Below are positions 45,851-59,539 of a stretch of 64,000 nt of DNA, piece after piece. Both the position numbers and the translations under genes were made by a program. The notes under the pieces are model-generated. The model did no database searches, was not told the DNA's origin, and worked only from the letters and a program-made list of their open reading frames with translations. The number at the start of each line of letters is the position of its first letter. Within the stretch, counting starts at the first letter, position 1. Origin of the DNA: Monodelphis domestica (lineage: Eukaryota > Chordata > Mammalia > Didelphimorphia > Didelphidae); contig NC_077229.1 in the NCBI RefSeq assembly GCF_027887165.1, positions 349,514,416 to 349,578,415 of the forward strand. Direction: 5' to 3'.

Positions 45851-47499
45851 ATTCTTGGTCATGGTCTGCATAACCAAAAGACCTGATGACTCTTGGGCTT
45901 GCAGCAGAAAATGAAGTTTCCTAATTTCCTACTCATCTGGAACTCAGTAAATGTTTAAAATGGGCAGCCTACTTCTGTCACCTTCCAGCCTTGATCCATG
46001 AGGGCTACTCTGAGCAGTGGCTAGAAAGGTAGCTTTCTCTCTTTCCCATAGCCCTATGTGAAGATGGCTACATGTTCTGCTTATGTAAACCAGTTCCTGG
46101 TGTGACACCACCTGGCTTTGGGTTTCTTTTCCTTATACAGGAGACCTTGTAAATTTTGAAAGATCTAGAAGTCTTCGGTTATAATGGCAGCATCTTCCTC
46201 TTAGCATGAAAGTAGCAGCAGTGTCCATTGGCAAAGTGACCATGGCTGTAGTATATACTTGGAGAAAACAGTCACTGAAAAGAAAGGATTATACTATTTT
46301 AACCACTCTAACTTTAGGCTTTCACCAGAAGATTCTTGAGACTGTTTAAGAGAGGGCAATGTAAAAATGGTTAATTCTAGTCCTGCAGATTATATTATAT
46401 CCCAAAAAGGCTAAAATTTTATCCTCCCAACTCATTATACTAGTAGCTATAAGTCATTACTGAATCCTATATGTCATTCTGTTGATGAGCATTGTTGATT
46501 CTTTTTATGGTCATCATTGCTTTCAACATAGGAATAAATGACCTGTCTTATGAATGATTCACATTTGTGCACTGAATGCCTCTTTTTTTGTCTTTTTTTT
46601 TGGATGAAGTCCTTAATTTAAACCAAAAATTAATGGTGTCCCCAGGAAGCAGGAGTTAAATTTTAATGAGCCAGTGAGTATGAGAAAGAAGAGACTGATC
46701 TTCTTAAATAGAGATAGACTCTAATAAGAATGAGCCTGCCTGTTCCCAGACCAAATGTTTAGGCATAGAAGAAAACAAAAAAGAATGGTACAACACCTGA
46801 GACTTGTATGTACCAAGTAGCAGTGTTTTCTAAATGTTAGGACCACTTTATTTCAGTCTTAGTTTCAGAATTTTAAAAACTGACTTCCACAAGCAAATTT
46901 TAAGATGGAAATAAATGGTATTTCTTTGTATTCTTTTAAATTTTTTTGCAGATTGACATTTTGAAAGGAGGCAGTCATTAAATCATCAGTTCCACTCCTT
47001 TTCTTTTCAATTTGTTCTCTCTCTGGAAAAAAAGAGGAAACACTCTAATCATATTTAAAATTAATTGTATTCCAACACAATTTAAACAAAAACAGTTTGT
47101 CTTTCCATAATAGACTTCCTATATGTGTTTTTTCATAGTACTATATAACTTATCACTGATTTAGCCATAGCTTATAACCTTCATAAGTACATAAACAGAC
47201 ATTTTCTGTAAGTATTTTGAGTGTTGAACACAATGAACCTAGGATGAATCCTAAACTTTAAATTATTTTATGACTCCTAATGTATTTATAAAATTTGTTT
47301 TTAAATGAATTTTAATATAAAATTTATTATAATTAATTGTATTTGTGATGCTTTTTCAAGTAGATTTTAGTGCCCAAAATTTTTCTACACCCACTACTTT
47401 TTTATAATAATTATTTCACTGCTTCTCACTGTATTTTAATTTAAAATCTAAGAATTTTTGAATTTTGAATTTTTTGTTTGAGATTGTATTTTTATAAAA
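45851..47499. other. Unassigned; may include decayed retroviral interior
   Basis: No gene seen. Because the next 410 bases and LTR downstream are the 3' end of a retroelement, part of this stretch is probably its interior, but I recognise no gag, pol or env. Confidence 0.3.
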
Positions 47500-48992
47500 A
47501 TCCAAGATTTGATTTCGTTTGAGAAAAGATCTTCAAGAAAGAAGCTTGAAACTTTTATATTCAGAGAATAAACTGTTGCAGAAAGATGCCAGAAAACCTA
47601 CACTTCATCAAGAAGATCAAGAATGAACTTTGGGTATGATTAATTGAACTGAACTTTGATTGAACATTTATTGTAAATGTACACATTTATGCCAAAAGGG
47701 ACTGCCCCTAATTTGGCTTTCTGTCAATGCGCCTAGCAAAACATTGGTTTTGCTTTCTTTTCTTTTCTATTTCCTCTCTCACTATTCTAATTTCTCTTAG
47801 AAAATTGAATATCGTGTATATCTATAGTTAGAAGTGCATTTAGGATTACAAATTGATTATGTTAAATGATCAATGGGGAGACTAGTCTCTCAATGATCAT
47901 CAGGGGGGATTGTAAATCTTGAAATCTCTCAGACTTGTGAATGTTAAAAATTTCCCCATCGGGGAATTCTTAATTGGAACAAATTCCCTACTGAGAAACA
48001 TTCCCCATTTTGATGTGAGAACTCGCCAGGATCAGAAATGGGAGGACCTCTATTCCACCCATACTTAAAAATGCTTTAGGGCAGAAAACTCCTTGCTAAA
48101 CAAAGAAAGTACTTGGATCCATGCTTATGGTGGGGCAAGGAGTTCTTTGAGCCAGGCCTGTTTTTAGAATTGATACAATAGGATGCTAGGTACCTAAAAG
48201 GGTCGGGCAAGTTTTCTCTTAATGAGATTAGTTGACTCAGCTGTGTTTTCTCTTGTTCAGACTTATTGAGGAGATTGGTCAACACAGCAGCATTTTTTCT
48301 GATTCTGACTTACTGAGGAGATTGGTCGACTTAGCAGGAATTTAGATGGGCAGTCCTTTGGAAAGCATCTACAGTGATTGGTAGATGTAGGGACTTAGGG
48401 GAGGTGACATGGGAGAAAAACCCCTATATAAGAAAAAGCAGAATCTCTTGAGGAGATAGATCCTTTTGGAGAAATCCTTTTGGGGGATCTCTGATGAGGA
48501 TCACTTGGGAAGAATCTCTTGAGAGAGGCTCTGGAGAAGGGAAGCTCTTGGAGGACAATCTCTAAGGAGGTCTCCCTGGAGCTCCTCTAAGTGGACTCTG
48601 TCCCTCTGGAGGCTCTGGAGAGAGGCCTTTTGGAACAGTCTCTGGCTGGAAAGCTCTCTGGTGAAGTCAGATGAGATGGAGCTGGCCGGGTGTCGCTAGA
48701 ATCCTTGTTTAGACAGACCTTGTGGTGAGTGTTAAAAGACTGACTGACTGATTTCTCTCTTAAGACTCAGGTCTAGGCCATATTGGCTTGAGGCCCTTCA
48801 TAATTATTCCTTTCCTACTCTTTCTCTCTTTCTCTAATTCCTCATTATATTATTAATTAAAAATCTCTATAAAACCCAGTTGACTTGGGTATTTGAATAA
48901 TTGATAATATTTCCCTGGCGACCATCTTATATTTGATTTAAAAACCAAGACACTGTAGTGAAATATATTTTCTGCGGTCTTATATCTATCAC
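47500..48992 (+). mobile_element. 3' end of an LTR retroelement: interior end, polypurine tract, LTR A
   Basis: The interior end (47500-47910) matches the 3' interior of the element at 35376-38381: GAACTTTGGGTATG, TTGATTGAACATTTATT, TTATGCCAAAAGGGACTGCCCC and ATCATCAGGGGGGAT in the same order. The polypurine tract CAGGGGGGA is followed directly by LTR A (47911-48992), which starts TGTAAATCTTGAAATC, has CTATATAAG and ATTAAAAATCTCTATAAAACCC, and ends near CTATCACA. No 5' LTR is found in the window. Old and incomplete. Confidence 0.8.
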
Positions 48993-49084
48993 AATTTATA
49001 TCTTCCACCATTTTAACTCACTACAGTTTATGGGCTTCACTATTTTAAATCTCACATCACTCTCAACTAGGCTGATCTTTAGAG

Positions 49085-49792
49085 AATTCTTATCCTGTAT
49101 GCTGACTTAAATACCTGTATATGCTGTACATCTTCACTTCTTTCCCAGGTCATTAATTCTACATTAACTACACTCTCCTCCTTTTCCCATCTTGAACCCT
49201 TGGTGAAACAGTTTAACTCTACACTGTACTCTTTTTCTTGAATCTATTCCCTCCTTATCATATTGCTGATCTTGTCCTAATCAGTTTTACATGTGCAAGT
49301 AATCCCATTCCCACCTCATCTTTTCCAGCAGATTTCCCCCTTTATCAAACCCACTCTCACTCATCTACAATCTCTCCTTATTTATTGGCTGATTCTCTAT
49401 CACCTATATTTTCCTTTTTCTCAAAAAAACTTGCACCTATACCTGCTATCTAGCATCTCATTACCTCTCTCCAATTTTGTGGATAAATTGAAAAGCCCAC
49501 TTATAATAGGTTTCTCTCTATCCTTTCCTCTTACTTTCTTTTAACTCTATAGACCAGCTTGGATCTCATCATTAAACCAAAACTGTCTTCTCCAAAGTTA
49601 TTAATGATCTCTTAATTGTCAAATCGTATGGCCTTTTCCAATCCTCATTCTTCTTGTTATTGCTACGATCTTTGACATTATCAATAACCCATTTCTCTGA
49701 GTTATTCTCTGGGGTTTTTTTAATACTATTTTAGTCTGATTTTCTTCTTACTTATCTGACCTTTCCTTCTTTGTCACCTTTGCTTAATCATA
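49085..49792 (+). mobile_element. L2/L3-type LINE fragment
   Basis: CCAAAACTGTCTTCTCCAAAGTTATTAATGATCTCTTAATTG, then CTCATTCTTCTTGTTATTGC and TTTGACATTATCAATAACCC correspond to the L2/L3 reverse-transcriptase region that normally codes for 'ND.L.A..NG..S.LILLDLSAAFDTVDH'. Ancient. LTR B2 inserted at its right edge. Confidence 0.68.
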
Positions 49793-49797
49793 TTAAT

Positions 49798-50470
49798 TGA
49801 AGCTTCCTCGATCCAGCAAGAAGCCTCAAAGTAGGAAGATAGAGGAAGGATAGAAGTTCTGTATGCCGCGAGGGGGATGACAGAGCCAAATTAGAGATAT
49901 GAGGTGGCAGGAATGAGTTAGAAATCCAGGCCTTATTAATTATCAAGGAGCCACAGCAAAAACTCTGATCAGTGGACTACTCAGAAGGCTTGTACCCGTC
50001 CAGTGATCCAAATTTAATACCACACAGGTCGGAGACATGATAGAGAAAAGAAAGTGCCTGGCCAAAGGCCAGGTCCCAGGTAGGAGAGGTAGATTAGGAA
50101 AGGAATCAAAGATGGAGCTTGGCCAGAGGCCAAGCTCCAGCAAGGACAGGCATCAGTGAGAGCTAAGATCAAAGTGAGGAAGAGAGAGAAGAGAAGGCAG
50201 AGCTTGCTGAGCCCTGTATTTCCTCTCTTTGATATGCAAATATACACAATACATAGGGATGATTATCATTGGTTAATGACAAGGTATAGGTGTGGTTTCT
50301 CTTAGCCAGGTGAGCACAAAGAAACCTGTTTTCCCGCCTAACCTGGGGGAAGCTGGGGTCAAGGGTCAGAGCCTTTCCCAGCCATGCGCAAGACTAAGCA
50401 TGCTCTCTTCTAAGCCATTCTGTACATATTAAATGTTTCCCTTGCCCATAGCTTTGGGTGGACTGCTACA
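49798..50470 (-). mobile_element. Solo LTR, family B
   Basis: 673 bp with canonical ends (TGAAGCTTCC ... GGACTGCTACA on +) and exact 5-bp duplication TTAAT at 49793-49797 and 50471-50475. Matches 43477-44070 in reverse complement. The copy holds an internal pair of related AGGCCAGG/AGGCCAAGCTCC units (50050-50145) expanded relative to B1, which explains its extra length. Octamer ATGCAAAT retained at about 50235. Confidence 0.93.
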
Positions 50471-50689
50471 TTAATACAACTTTTAAAGTACACAGGAAAG
50501 AGCAGAAAGCCAGAAGAAAATGGAAAAGCTGGAAAATTTTGAAAGCCATGTGTTGAATTTATTACATGTAAATGAAAAAGCAATATTGGTGTTATGTAGA
50601 AACTCTATAGACTTATTTTCTATCCCATAAGACTGATGTAGGTACTATTTATTTAAATTAATTTTAGATGACCCTTTAAGGTTCTTTAA

Positions 50690-50965
50690 TTATAACATCA
50701 TTTATAAAAAGTGATAATTTTGCTTCTTTGCCTACAGTTGTTCCATCCATTTCTTTTTATTGAACATTTCTAGTACCATGTCAAAAAGAAGTAGTGACAA
50801 TGTTTGTTTGACCCCTCAATTTATTGAAAAGGATTCTGGTTTATCTCTGTTGTAAATAATAGTAGTTACTGGGTTTGGCTATAATCTTTGTCATTTTAAG
50901 GAAAAGTTCCTTATTCCTATTTTGGGTTTTTTTCTTACTTCCTATTTTAACAGAAATTAGAGTTG
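50690..50965 (-). mobile_element. L1 ORF2 internal fragment, antisense
   Basis: AAAAGTGATAATTTTGCTTCTTTGCC, ACATTTCTAGTACCATGTC, GTAGTGACAATGTTTGTTTGACCCC and TCATTTTAAGGAAAAGTTCCTTATTCCTATTTT are the antisense of the reverse-transcriptase region of L1 ORF2. Flanks unassigned. Confidence 0.72.
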
Positions 50966-51898
50966 TCATTATTGATATGAAAGTCATTCCCAAATCATCT
51001 GTTCTTGTTCAGAGAGACCACCAATTTATTAAAGCTAAAAATTAATATAAAACAAGAAGAAAAAATAAAACATGAGAATAAGATATGGGATATAATTAGA
51101 TGCCCAACCTAACCTATTTTTTAAAACTCTTGATGGAAAAATTAGAAATGGATGGGAAAACAGATATTGCACAGATAATAACTAGTTTCTAATGAAGTTT
51201 CATCAATGTAAATTATTCACTATAATATGACCAAGAGCCTAAAAACTACATTAACTAGTAAATGCTGATCTCATTCTAAAGTGAAAAAAATATGGCAGCC
51301 AAGAGGGACTAATTGAGAATTTAAGCTTATTTTAAATGCAATGAAAGATTAATAACAATTAGCTCATAAAACCAGAGAGAAAAAAAAGTTTATAGAAAGC
51401 TTATGTGGCTTAATGAAGTAAAACCAATCTCAGAGTACTTAAGTATAAAACTTGAAGGAGTTCACTCCAAATAAATGGAAAATAAAAAAACAAAAAAGTC
51501 TGTAAGTTTTTTATAGTAAACTCTTTTTATAAATGAGATAGAACCAATACATTTGGACTAGTTCTGTCACAGACTTAGATGTGCTACATGAGAAGTGCTG
51601 AAAGAAATAATAATGGTAAGAATATCAGAAATTAACTAAGTATAAAGATTATAGGTCCATGATGAACATGATACAATTAGGAGGATATTAAGGAACTAAT
51701 TTTCAAATATCTGAAAAATAAATGTCAAAAGTTTAGAATAATACAACAAACCTTATTCCCCCTAAAAAAAAATGTTATCTCAGAAAGAGCATTTACTACT
51801 GATTCATATGCCTACTTTTCCATATCATTATGATTTTAGGAGAAAAATGTACACATGTATTGGTAAAATCTTTTGTAGAAGGAAGGAAGGAAAGGTTA
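50966..51898. other. Unassigned AT-rich DNA
   Basis: No gene or repeat recognised. Confidence 0.35.
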
Positions 51899-52739
51899 TG
51901 ATTAAAATTCTCTTGAGATTATCCATTAATGTATAAATTTTTATTAATAAAAGAGAGAGAGAGAAATCACATGATCACCTGAGTTTGCCAAACTGTCTTG
52001 GCCACCAGACAAAATCAGCTGTGCCAGCAAGAGTCTCTAGCTCCTATGTGCCAAGAGCTGAAAGCCCAAAAACAGAGTTTGGTTCCCCAGACTTCTTTCT
52101 TATAAAACCATTTATGCCACTAATTCTGAATCTCTCTGGTTGGACAGACTCAACCTCAGTCTAGGTCAGAGAAATCCAGCTTCTTCCAAGTGGCCAGGAA
52201 GCCACAAGGCACCCAGGCAAAATATGGGATAAATATTGACAAAAATGGGTTTTCAAATGGAAATGGGAGTACAATTTGTATTAAATTCCTATAATCCCCC
52301 CTCTCTGATTCTTTGGGATATTAACATTCTAGTTTCCCCCAATTAATCATTCCACACATAATATCTATACATTTCAGGATTGTCTCAGCAAGGTACCTAC
52401 TGACACCAAAATTTTATACATTTCATGGAGAACCTAACTACATTTTTGGTGTTTCTTAACATTAAAAAAACAATTGATAGGCACATTGGCAAGGAGCCAT
52501 TAGAAGGCATTCTCCTTTTCTTTTCTTTTCTTTTGGTACAAGGGTTTTATGATCATGATAAAATAATAGCACATGGGAAGAACAAAAGTAGAAGGAGGGC
52601 CTACCCCTCACAGTTCAGTTCATTATATCTAAAGGCTCACTCAGAGTCTCCATATGTAGTGTTTGTTCTCTGTGTATTGTGATAATTAAAATAGTGGAAG
52701 ACATAAACTGTTTCAGATAAAAGAGTTGGAGCCTTAAAT

Positions 52740-53568
52740 TGTGACCGCAGAAAATATGTTTTTCAAGACAGTGTCTTGTTTTAAATCAAAATATAAAGTG
52801 GTCGCCAGGGAAAAATTCCCAATTATTAAATATACCCAAGTCAGCTGGGTTTTATAGAGATTTTAATTAATACAAATGAGGAATTGATGAAAAGGAGAGA
52901 GAGAGAAAAGGAAATAATGAGAAAAAGATGGACCGGCCCAGGCCAGCCCAGGCCAGCCCAGGCCCAAGACCTAAGAGAGAGATCAGTCAGTCTTTTATCC
53001 ACTCACCACAAGATTTTTCCAAGCAAGGATTCTAGTGTTCAGAGAGACACCAGTTCAGCTTTTGCCAGCTGCCATCTCCAGGGAGAGTTCCTCTCAGACT
53101 CCTCTGAGACTGTCCTCCAAGGCAGCTTTTCCTCTCCTTTTAAAGGGAATTTTTTCCTATGTCCCCTCCCCTAAGTTCTCACATCTACCAATCACAGTAG
53201 ATGTTTTCCAAAGGACAGACCATTCTTAATTCACACCTAAGAAGGCTAAACTTTTGAGTAATTCACACCTGAGTAAGTTCTCACCTCTTTGTCTTTTGCA
53301 GGTTCACAAGTTGCCTGACCTTTATAGGTATTTAGCACCCTTTTATATTAGATATAAAAATAGGCACAGCTTAAGAACTTTTGCCTTACTATAAGTATGG
53401 GTTTAAGTAGTTTTCATTGTTCAGCAAGGAGTTTCTTCCCCTAAAGCAGGCTTAAGTAGGGGTGGAGTAGAGATCTCACATTCCTGATCTAAGTTCCTTC
53501 ATTGTTTAAATGGGGAATGGTCTTAACCAAACCTTATGAAGTAGGGTCTGAGAATTTTTTAAGGTTCA
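52740..53568 (-). mobile_element. Solo LTR, family A, inserted in the endogenous retrovirus
   Basis: Antisense copy of the LTR at 24050 and 47911: on + it starts TGTGACCGCAGAAAATATG and ends TAAGGTTCA. Shared blocks (reverse complement) include TGGTCGCCAGGGA, CCCAAGTCAGCTGGGTTTTATAGAG and ACATCTACCAATCACAG. A tandem CCAGCCCAGG unit lies at 52936-52962. No duplication identified. Confidence 0.85.
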
Positions 53569-54320
53569 CAGTATATCCTCTATTGCTGTCACTTTTTTAG
53601 TCTATCTGGAATCATAATAGTCCTTACAACATATTCTCCAGGAAGTCTGCTTTCCTGGTTCAGATTATTGGCACTATATTTCCCTAATATTGCTTTAAAA
53701 AGATCTTAGTCTATGGACTTTCAGGATAACTTCACAATCCCCCACCACCCCCAGGCCAATGAAACACTATTCAGGATCTAATACTAACATAATCTGCTGG
53801 TAACACGAAATAATGTTCCAACATGGTAAATATTCATTTACAACAACAATAGACTAGGTAAAGGATATATGGCTAGCTTACTAGATTGTTAATTTAAGAA
53901 TTCACTAAATAATATTTAGATCACCTCTCAAAAAAAACAAGAGAGAAAAAATATACATAAATTAAAATAATAATAAATCCCTGATATATATTCAAGGTCT
54001 AGTTGAGGTAGTTTATATCCTACTAGCATGTACATCAGGTACAACAATACCACAGTTATCTACCATCTGCCATGACTAAAGAAAGTAGCCATGCCAAAGG
54101 AAAAAAAAAAAGACAGAATTCTGACAAAAAAAAGGAATATGGTCCCCCTAGACTAGTCTCTACTCTATATTGGTATACTAAGCTGGAGTTAGAGACAAAT
54201 AAGGATATCTTTCAGTCTCATGGCTTATAGGCCAAAACAGAGAAATCCAACCTTAGAACATTGATGAATAGCTACTTCCCTGATTCTCCCAAGACAGCAA
54301 CCCCATTTTGGCATTGATAT

Positions 54321-54369
54321 TGTGAAATTTAGATTACTCCACCCTACTTAGATCTTACTTTATGGTATA

Positions 54370-54408
<39 letters not shown>

Positions 54409-55126
54409 TTATATATGGTATAGATACTTTACTGAAAAATGAAGGTACTTAGTTCTTACTTTATAGTGAAGCTAGAACTTTAAGCTAAGTCTATTTTTAG
54501 ATCTTACTACAAGAAGGTGTTAAGTAACTATAAAGGGTAAATTAATCGCAAAAAAGGTTAAGTAACTAAGAAAAGATGAACTTAACAAAGAAGTGTTAAG
54601 TAACTCAAAAGATATAATCTAATCAAAGAAGATGAGAACTAAAGAATGGGCAGTCCTGGAGAAAAGCCTCTGATGTGATTGGTAGAAGTGAAAATTTAGA
54701 GGAGAGGACACAAGAATAAAAGGTCTATATATTTGGCTCACTTCCTCTCTCCGGTACTTTTTGGTGGTGGAGAGGTGGCTGGTGGCAGCATGCTGGGCCT
54801 TTCGGCACCTTGGCATGGCTACAGCTATTGTCTGGTTCAGTGGTGAGTTTCTGACTGTTTTCCTCCTTTACTTTCCAACTTTATCCTCCTAGAAGCCTCT
54901 AATCTTCTTCAGAGACCTAGTGGAGGAGATCTTGAACTCCCTCTGGCACAGGCCAAGCAGGAGAAATCCTATACCCTCTTCCCTCTTTCTCCTTGAAAAC
55001 TTTCCCTCTATATTAATTAAAATTATCATAAATTTCCAGACTGACTTAGGTATTTTATTTGGGATTTTTCTCCTGGTGACCAATTAATTCTGATTTTAAG
55101 TCACAACTCTAAAATTATCTTTATAG
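54321..55126 (+). mobile_element. Solo LTR, family H, inserted in the endogenous retrovirus
   Basis: Starts TGTGAAATTTAGATTACTCC and ends TTATCTTTATA; the sister is 42807-44269 on the minus strand. It contains a (TA)n tract at 54370-54404, GAATAAAAGGTCTATATATTTGG (promoter region), GTTCAGTGGTGAGTTTCTG (donor-like) and AATTAAAATTATCATAAATTTCC near its end. The flanks GATAT and GACAC are only loosely alike. The chimeric EZH2 sequence starts immediately after its end. Confidence 0.85.
54370..54404. repeat. (TA)n microsatellite
   Basis: An AT dinucleotide run of about 35 bases inside LTR H; absent from the sister LTR at 42807-44269, so it arose after insertion. Confidence 0.9.
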
Positions 55127-55330
55127 ACACCCACAGGGACAGAGAAAGCAGCGAAGAACAGGCGGCGACGGCGCGCGGGAGCAGCGCATGGGGAGAGGTG
55201 CGGACTGGGGCGAGGGAAAGAAGATGAGGAAACTGAGGCCCAGAGAAGAGAAGTGACTGCCAAGGTCCTGTCACAACAAGTTATTAGTAGCTGAGCTGGG
55301 GCTGGAGTCAGGGTCGTCTGATTTCTGTTC
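55127..55330 (+). other. GC-rich leader and MIR segment of the chimeric retrocopy
   Basis: 55127-55219 is G+C- and CpG-rich (for example GGCGGCGACGGCGCGCGGG), unlike the AT-rich surroundings, and looks like the 5' UTR of a CpG-island transcript. 55220-55325 is a MIR-type SINE in antisense (AGGAAACTGAGGCCCAGAG..GTGACTGCCAAGGTCC). The Tigger-like segment follows without a break. I take the whole as exon sequence of the transcript copied here. Alternative: unrelated pieces brought together by later insertion. Confidence 0.5.
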
Positions 55331-56456
<1,126 letters not shown>

Positions 56457-56589
56457 AATTATCTTTACAATATTCATTCTCACACAGGAGTTGTTGACAT
56501 CCTTGATGTCAACATCATCAGCAGTGTCCCTTTGCAGTTTTCCTGGAATCAGACTCAAACATCAGTTATAATCCATTAAGATTTAGTAA

Positions 56590-58300
56590 CAAATGACAGG
56601 TTTCACTATTCTAATCTTTGGGGTATTCAATGTTGTCAGGGATTTTAGACATTATAAACTGATTCTTCAATACAAATATCAATTATAATTCCATAAACTG
56701 AAGTTTAAAAAATTATATTTAAATAAGAAAGAAAAAAATCAAAAAGATATCTCAAACCCCATTAGATAATGGAACAGTTAAACAGAGGAATAAAAATACA
56801 GATTGATTACTCAAAATTCATCTCTCTAACATGATCATGGTCCTCAGTATCTGTGTACATAAGTTATTCTCCTGGTGAAAGCTTGGCATCAACTTTAATA
56901 ACAACTAAGACAAGTCTGAAAAAGACAAAAATCCTATGATTTAAAAGGCAATTTGGCCACAGCTGCCCACAAATATGTTCCCTGAAGCCTTAAAAGGTTA
57001 AACTATATGTCATCAGATACCACATCTAAAGCAATTTGCTGAGTGTCATTCAAAATTCTTTGAAACTCATTTGTAACAATTTTACCTAATCTATTTATAT
57101 AAGAACAAGATTGATTAATAAGAGCATAAGTACCCCCCAGAAGCGGCCAAAAATATATCAAGGGCTAGTTGGTTTTGTATGCTGGTCTTTGCCAAGGAAT
57201 GAATCTCCTCCTGGAGGAAGGAGAAAGGCTTAGAAGTTTGTGAAATATCCTGAGCCAATTTCTCAACCTGAGCAGATATATTCCTAATAAAATCTACAAC
57301 TTCTATAATTCTAAAAGTGGGCAAAGCAGCCCAGAAAAATCTCTATGTTGCAGATGAAGTGACTACTAAATTGAGCCTAGATCTCTTACTCCATGTATGC
57401 CACGAAGTGCCCAGATTTCTGGTCATGGACTTGTCTACATGACCAATAAAATGATTGTACACCAACATTGGTGAGATAACAGGCCAAACCACAGGTTCTA
57501 TACCACCCTTTGAGAAGGGAAGATTAACCTGAAGAGTTACACATACAGAATTCCCTGGGGATCAACAAATCCTTTTGGAAATTTGTTTTCAGCTAGATAA
57601 GGCAATAACAGTTGCAAAGGATATGTATATATGTGACCTATCTTTTAAGCAATTGAGCTTTGTCTTAGCACAAATAAATGTTGTGGTAGGGGATTAAATA
57701 GTGGAGTTGGCCTTCACATTGTCACCTATATATCTGCTACTCAATGATCCCTTATTTCTTTTAACACATAAATCAAAGGTGGGGCACATGTTCAGTCAGT
57801 GGTAATAAGTCTCCCAAATATCTGAAAATTACCTTAGAAGACCTATCAAAATCTGTTGTGATTTGTAAATCTATGAACCTATCAAAGACCATTGATAGTG
57901 GTTGTGATGAGGTGGATGGGCTCCACTGTCACTATTGATGTGGCATATACAAAAGCAAAAGGTATGTTTAGCAATATATAACTCTCTTGGGGTACAAGTT
58001 ATGGGCAAAGTCTCATTCTTATGGATTAGATTTGTTGCCCATGATAAAACAGAGCTACAGTGGAGTTGATGAAAGACTCAGCATCCATAAGCTCTAATGG
58101 CCTTGCTTTGGTGTAGAATATGTCTTATCTGGCTATGGACCTTTATGATATCATTATTTTTAGTCCATTCATCAGAAGAAGGAACAAAAGAGGGAAATAT
58201 AATATGACTCAATGCTGAGAACAAAATAAAATCAAAAGAAAGAAGCAAATTAGATTTACCTATAAACTCCCTCATCACAAAAAGATAAGAATAAAAAAAG
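56590..58300 (-). other. Envelope remnant of the endogenous retrovirus
   Basis: Minus-strand fragments show retroviral envelope pattern. The clearest is 57115-57324, with 'FLQEEIHSLAKTSIQNQLALD', a transmembrane-subunit heptad region followed by 'AASGGYLC', as in gamma-type envelopes ('LQNR..LD.L....GG.C'). The surface subunit upstream is barely recognisable. Fossil, not coding. Confidence 0.6.
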
Positions 58301-58499
58301 CAAAATCAAACCCCCAAACAAATAAGCAATTATGTATAATAAAAGTAACAGGATACAGTTAATCAGTGTTAGTAGATGGTACCAGTTTTACATGAAAGGA
58401 ATGACTCCAAGAGTGTTTTTCTCTAGTTTTGATAGTAAGCAGAGTAGTTAACAACATTTGGAAAGGGCTTTACCAAGAAGATTGAGTCCCTCCAGTTCT

Positions 58500-59320
58500 C
58501 TGAAAGTTCTTTACATATACTTTGTCTCCTGGGCATAGATCATGGAGTGAAAAGTCCAAGGGTCCAGCCTGTACTGCAGCCCCAAAGTTATGAAGTCCAT
58601 GTAATTTGCCTTATAATTCCTGTATATATAAAGCAATGGAAATGCCCCACCCCAATTTCCCCTAGTAATGATATGTATGCAGGGGAGAAAGGTTTGGTTG
58701 GTATGGGGGGATATCCAAAAAACATTTCAAATAGTGAGACATGTAGATCTCCCCTAGGTCTGCTGAACCAGGTAAAATAGGGCTAAGAGGGAAAGGGAGA
58801 ACCTCAGGTCACTTCAAGTAGGTCTCAGTACATAATTTGCCAATCACATTTTTAAGTTTTAAATTCTTAATTCTTCAACATGACCTGAGCACTGAGGATG
58901 GTAGAATGTATGGAATTTGGGAATCATTTCCAAACTAGAATAAACCTGTGATATAATAGAATCAGTAAAATGTGTTTCCCTATCTAAATCAATGCATGCA
59001 GGTGGGCCAAATTGGAAGAACCATCTCCCTCACTAGCATTTTAGCAAGAACAGTTGCTATGGCACAAGAACTAAGGAAGATTTCTATTCATCTAGTAAAC
59101 TGGTCCACAAGACAAACTTTATAATGTCCATCTTTAGGCATACTGATGAAATCAATTTGCAAATGTTCTAAAGATGCATAAGCCAGGAGAACTACTAAAA
59201 TCCTTAGCATAGAATAAGTGTGCAGATTATATGCCTGGCAGATAAGGCAAGAGGCACTCATACACATGCCTGCACATGTGTGTGCATTTGCGTACACACA
59301 CACGCACGTGTACAAACATG
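58500..59320 (-). other. Integrase remnant of the endogenous retrovirus
   Basis: Minus-strand peptide at 59088-59315 holds 'CLICQAYN' and 'LEHLQIDFISMPKDGHYK' then 'CLVDQFTR', which are the zinc-binding tail and first catalytic-core strand of gamma-retroviral integrase ('C..CQ..N', 'W..DF..MP', 'VD.F'). Further pieces down to about 58500 follow the C-terminal domain. A (CA)n-type tract at 59270-59325 has expanded inside. Fossil. Confidence 0.7.
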
Positions 59321-59539
59321 CACACGGAGCAGATTACATTGGTAACACCTGGGGCTACACAAGTTCTTTTACGGAGTCCATGATCCCCTGAGTATAGAAG
59401 TGGCCACTCCTATGAACAAATAAGCATATTTAATGATAGAAATTTTCAGGAAGTAAATGTTTTCCTTCTGATGATACCCAAACCCCATTAATCTGCTTTG
59501 CTTTAAACTCGTGCTTCCATGTCTCTACTTCCTGTTCAC

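Noticed and set aside
59270-59325. Alternating purine-pyrimidine CA/GT tract as a regulatory or Z-DNA site
   Set aside because: It is a short, interrupted microsatellite inside the retrovirus; no evidence for function.
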